Shown piece by piece: positions 57,940 through 60,000 of a DNA stretch of 60,000 bases. Where the stretch lies: contig VIGQ01000015.1 in assembly GCA_009663005.1 (NCBI GenBank), forward strand, positions 90,001 through 150,000, read 5' to 3'. This DNA comes from Actinidia chinensis (Eukaryota; Streptophyta; Magnoliopsida; Ericales; Actinidiaceae). The position numbers were made by a program, and so were the translations under genes. The stretch's first letter is position 1. Every line of letters begins with the position of its first letter. The notes below the pieces were generated by a model, which was given only the letters and a program-made list of their open reading frames with translations, made no database searches and was not told the DNA's origin.

Positions 57940-58960
57940 CTGAATTAATGGTACCAGTGGGCCCAAAGTATTTGTGTTTGGTTTGACAATTGGTTGAAGG
58001 CTAATAGTCCCATTGTTCGCTATCCCCCTTATTGGCCGTTTACTCATCCCTGTGGGACACGGGATTATACAATCTATCCATGGATTGGGTTTGGTTTGCA
58101 TATTGCCTATCCTTTCTTGTGAATTACAGTATTGTCATTGGGTTTGGGCCGTATGTTTTTCTTTTCCTTTTCTCTTTTTCTGTTTTTGTTTTCCCTGCTC
58201 TTCTCTTTTTAATTTTTCTGTTTCTTTTTAATTTTTGAAACCATTAACATCTTATATGTCAAGGAAAATCTCTCATTGTTGAAAACTAAAAAATGAAAAA
58301 TTAAATGTGCCTTTGTAATCTGTTTTAATGCAGTTGTCATTTGAGGTCCTTCATGAATCCACATATTATTGGTCTTTGACATGAAAGTAAAATTTTTTGT
58401 TCGATTAATAATTATTTGATACTGTTTCTTCAAATTTCTAAACCTTTGTCACTGGCTCACTAAAATATAAATAATCAAATCGTCTTACATAAACTATTAA
58501 CAAGAGTTGTTTCAAAACATAGGATGACACTTTGTTTTATGTGTGTTCTATGTTTTTTTCTCCTTAGCCATTGTTATCCTTTGTACGATATGAACTTAAT
58601 TGGTCCATAATGCTGAACTCATATAAAGTAACATTAATCTATTTTTTGTTTTGTCCATTACTGATATCAAGTAAAACAAATAATGAGAGAGTATTAATAT
58701 AACAAATTCAAATTTTAAAATGTATAAATAAGAAAAATACACTGTAATTAGACTATTGGGTTCCTTTAATTGATATAATGATATATTATTCTTCATTAAT
58801 TACAATGGAAAACAACACTTAATGGAATTCATTTGGGGGCGCCAACCCGGTTTAATAGAAGGGTAAATATTAAATTCAATATATAATCCCATCCTACTTG
58901 TATAAATTCAAACATGATTTTAACAATCCCACTGTCGAATCCCGTGTAAATCAAACAAGG
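57940..58960. mobile_element. possible relative of the GCCCTGTTTGATAA MITE
   Basis: CTAATAGTCCCATTG near the left and CAATCCCACTGTCGAATCCC...AAATCAAACAAGG near the right echo the 43994-44441 element in inverted order. The borders are not resolved and the centre is long for a MITE, so other insertions may be nested inside. Confidence 0.3.
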
Positions 58961-58972
58961 AGGTTTCTTTTA

Positions 58973-59022
58973 CTCCCCCCCCCTCCTTCTCCCTCCCCTC
59001 CTCTCTCCCGCCCTCCTTCCTA
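58973..59022. repeat. polypyrimidine tract
   Basis: About 50 bases of C and T, including a run of ten C. Similar to the tract at 21785-21858. Confidence 0.75.
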
Positions 59023-59581
59023 ATCCTACAGTCTTTATCACATTTAATCAACTAGGCCTAAGAATGCAAATCCCACTTTTATGTAACGTCCTATGGAAAA
59101 AAAAAGAAGCTGGTTTTTTGAGGATTGTGATAGGTGTTTCCATAAATCTTTAATTGCTATGATGAGACCTTGGAATGTTAATTACTATGTGCTTATCCCC
59201 CCAAAAATAAATAATTGCACTAATTTACTAGGTCTTATCCCTTCCATTTGGTGCCAATCTGGCTTTCTTTTAGATCTTTCATTTGTGAACATGCTAGAAT
59301 AATAGCGAATTTTGAGTGGGTTATGTATCTATAAGCGTAATACCGTGTGATGTGGACTCATTTCAGATTTAATAATATAATTAGAATTGTTCATTTTATA
59401 GGATTAAGTAGCCGAATAGATTATTCATGCAAAAAATTAAATCAATTGAGAATCGATAACTTCTTTATCGAAATGATTTTTCTTGTAACATGTTTTAAAA
59501 ATCATGTACGTCGTCTATTTTTTTCAAAACAAAGGTGATCCGAGTATTTTTGCAAGTTATCTACTTGACAAGTTTAATAAA

Positions 59582-59615
59582 CAGCAATGCTACTGTTACC
59601 GAAAGTTTTACCGAA

Positions 59616-59648
<33 letters not shown>

Positions 59649-59768
59649 AACTAAATTGATTCTTATCGGGAAGAAACTAAAAGTCATTTTAATACCCAAA
59701 ATCTCGTCGTTTTGATGATATCGATAACAAATTCGGTAAAACTTTCGGTGAATGTAATAGCATTGCTG
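59582..59768. mobile_element. GACGTC-family MULE-type MITE, 187 bp, perfect 9-bp target duplication
   Basis: It starts CAGCAATGCTACTGTTACCG and ends TAGCATTGCTG. TTTAATAAA flanks it exactly on both sides (59573-59581 and 59769-59777). The inverted repeats extend about 48 bases. The interior has CCAAAACGACGTCGTTT and a second, partial CGTCGTTTTG. Nine-base duplications are typical of Mutator-like elements. It is non-coding. Confidence 0.88.
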
Positions 59769-60000
59769 TTTAATAAAATAACAATTTTAATAACATAATT
59801 GAACTCAAATGGGCAACACGATGTCGGTCCCCAAATCCAACAACGACAGATGTAGCGCCAATATTTGTTAGGACACGTGGAATCTTAACGAAGGATCTAA
59901 CAGATGCTAATGCCAAAATCATAAAAACAAATTCAGTATAAGAGAACCAGAACCACGATAGATAAGTTCTATCACACGTCCTCACTATTACATATAGGTC

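Noticed and set aside
1..60000. CRISPR array, operon or prokaryotic cluster
   Set aside because: The window is plant nuclear DNA with introns and plant transposons; no regularly spaced short repeats with unique spacers were seen.

Overview
The window reads as eudicot nuclear DNA. It is AT-rich, with spliced genes (GT/AG introns), TATA-box promoters, LTR retrotransposon remains and many short non-autonomous DNA transposons. I cannot name the species from sequence alone.

Two genes are identified with confidence, both on the minus strand. Positions 716-9360 hold a beta-carbonic anhydrase: eight coding exons, an intron in the 5' leader, and a TATA box at 9386-9393. Positions 16212-18914 hold a four-exon NADPH-dependent alkenal/quinone reductase (AOR-like, MDR superfamily). 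In both, splice sites and motifs are mostly intact but exons carry many one-base gaps, mainly in doubled bases and homopolymers. I read this as uncorrected long-read consensus error rather than gene death. It also explains why no long ORF marks either gene.

Less certain gene signals are a plus-strand first exon at 20275-20298; a telo-box/TATA promoter with a spliced leader at 30952-31064; two spliced-exon-like stretches at 38690-38795 and 40000-40057; and a GC-rich exon-like block at 45993-46802.

The rest is mostly mobile DNA. 21-29 kb holds an LTR-like block, a 22.7 kb MITE and its partial copy at 28.3 kb, a four-unit minisatellite at 24.5 kb, and a gag-only copia-type element on the minus strand (25350-28214). 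A 614-bp TIR element with GC-rich cargo (32626-33239) looks like a Pack-MULE. A solo LTR with a perfect 5-bp target duplication lies at 37801-38025. 41-44 kb is a cluster of hAT-type MITEs, one with a perfect 8-bp target duplication.

49.2-57.0 kb is a diverged tandem duplication. Each copy was later hit by different transposons, and the other copy keeps the matching empty site, so insertion boundaries can be read directly. A MULE-type MITE family carrying the palindrome AACGACGTCGTT recurs at 49.3 and 59.6 kb, with a truncated or degraded copy at 29.5 kb. The same palindrome occurs in a second MITE at 11.9 kb and in the 32.6 kb element. It is the most interesting dispersed signal in the window.
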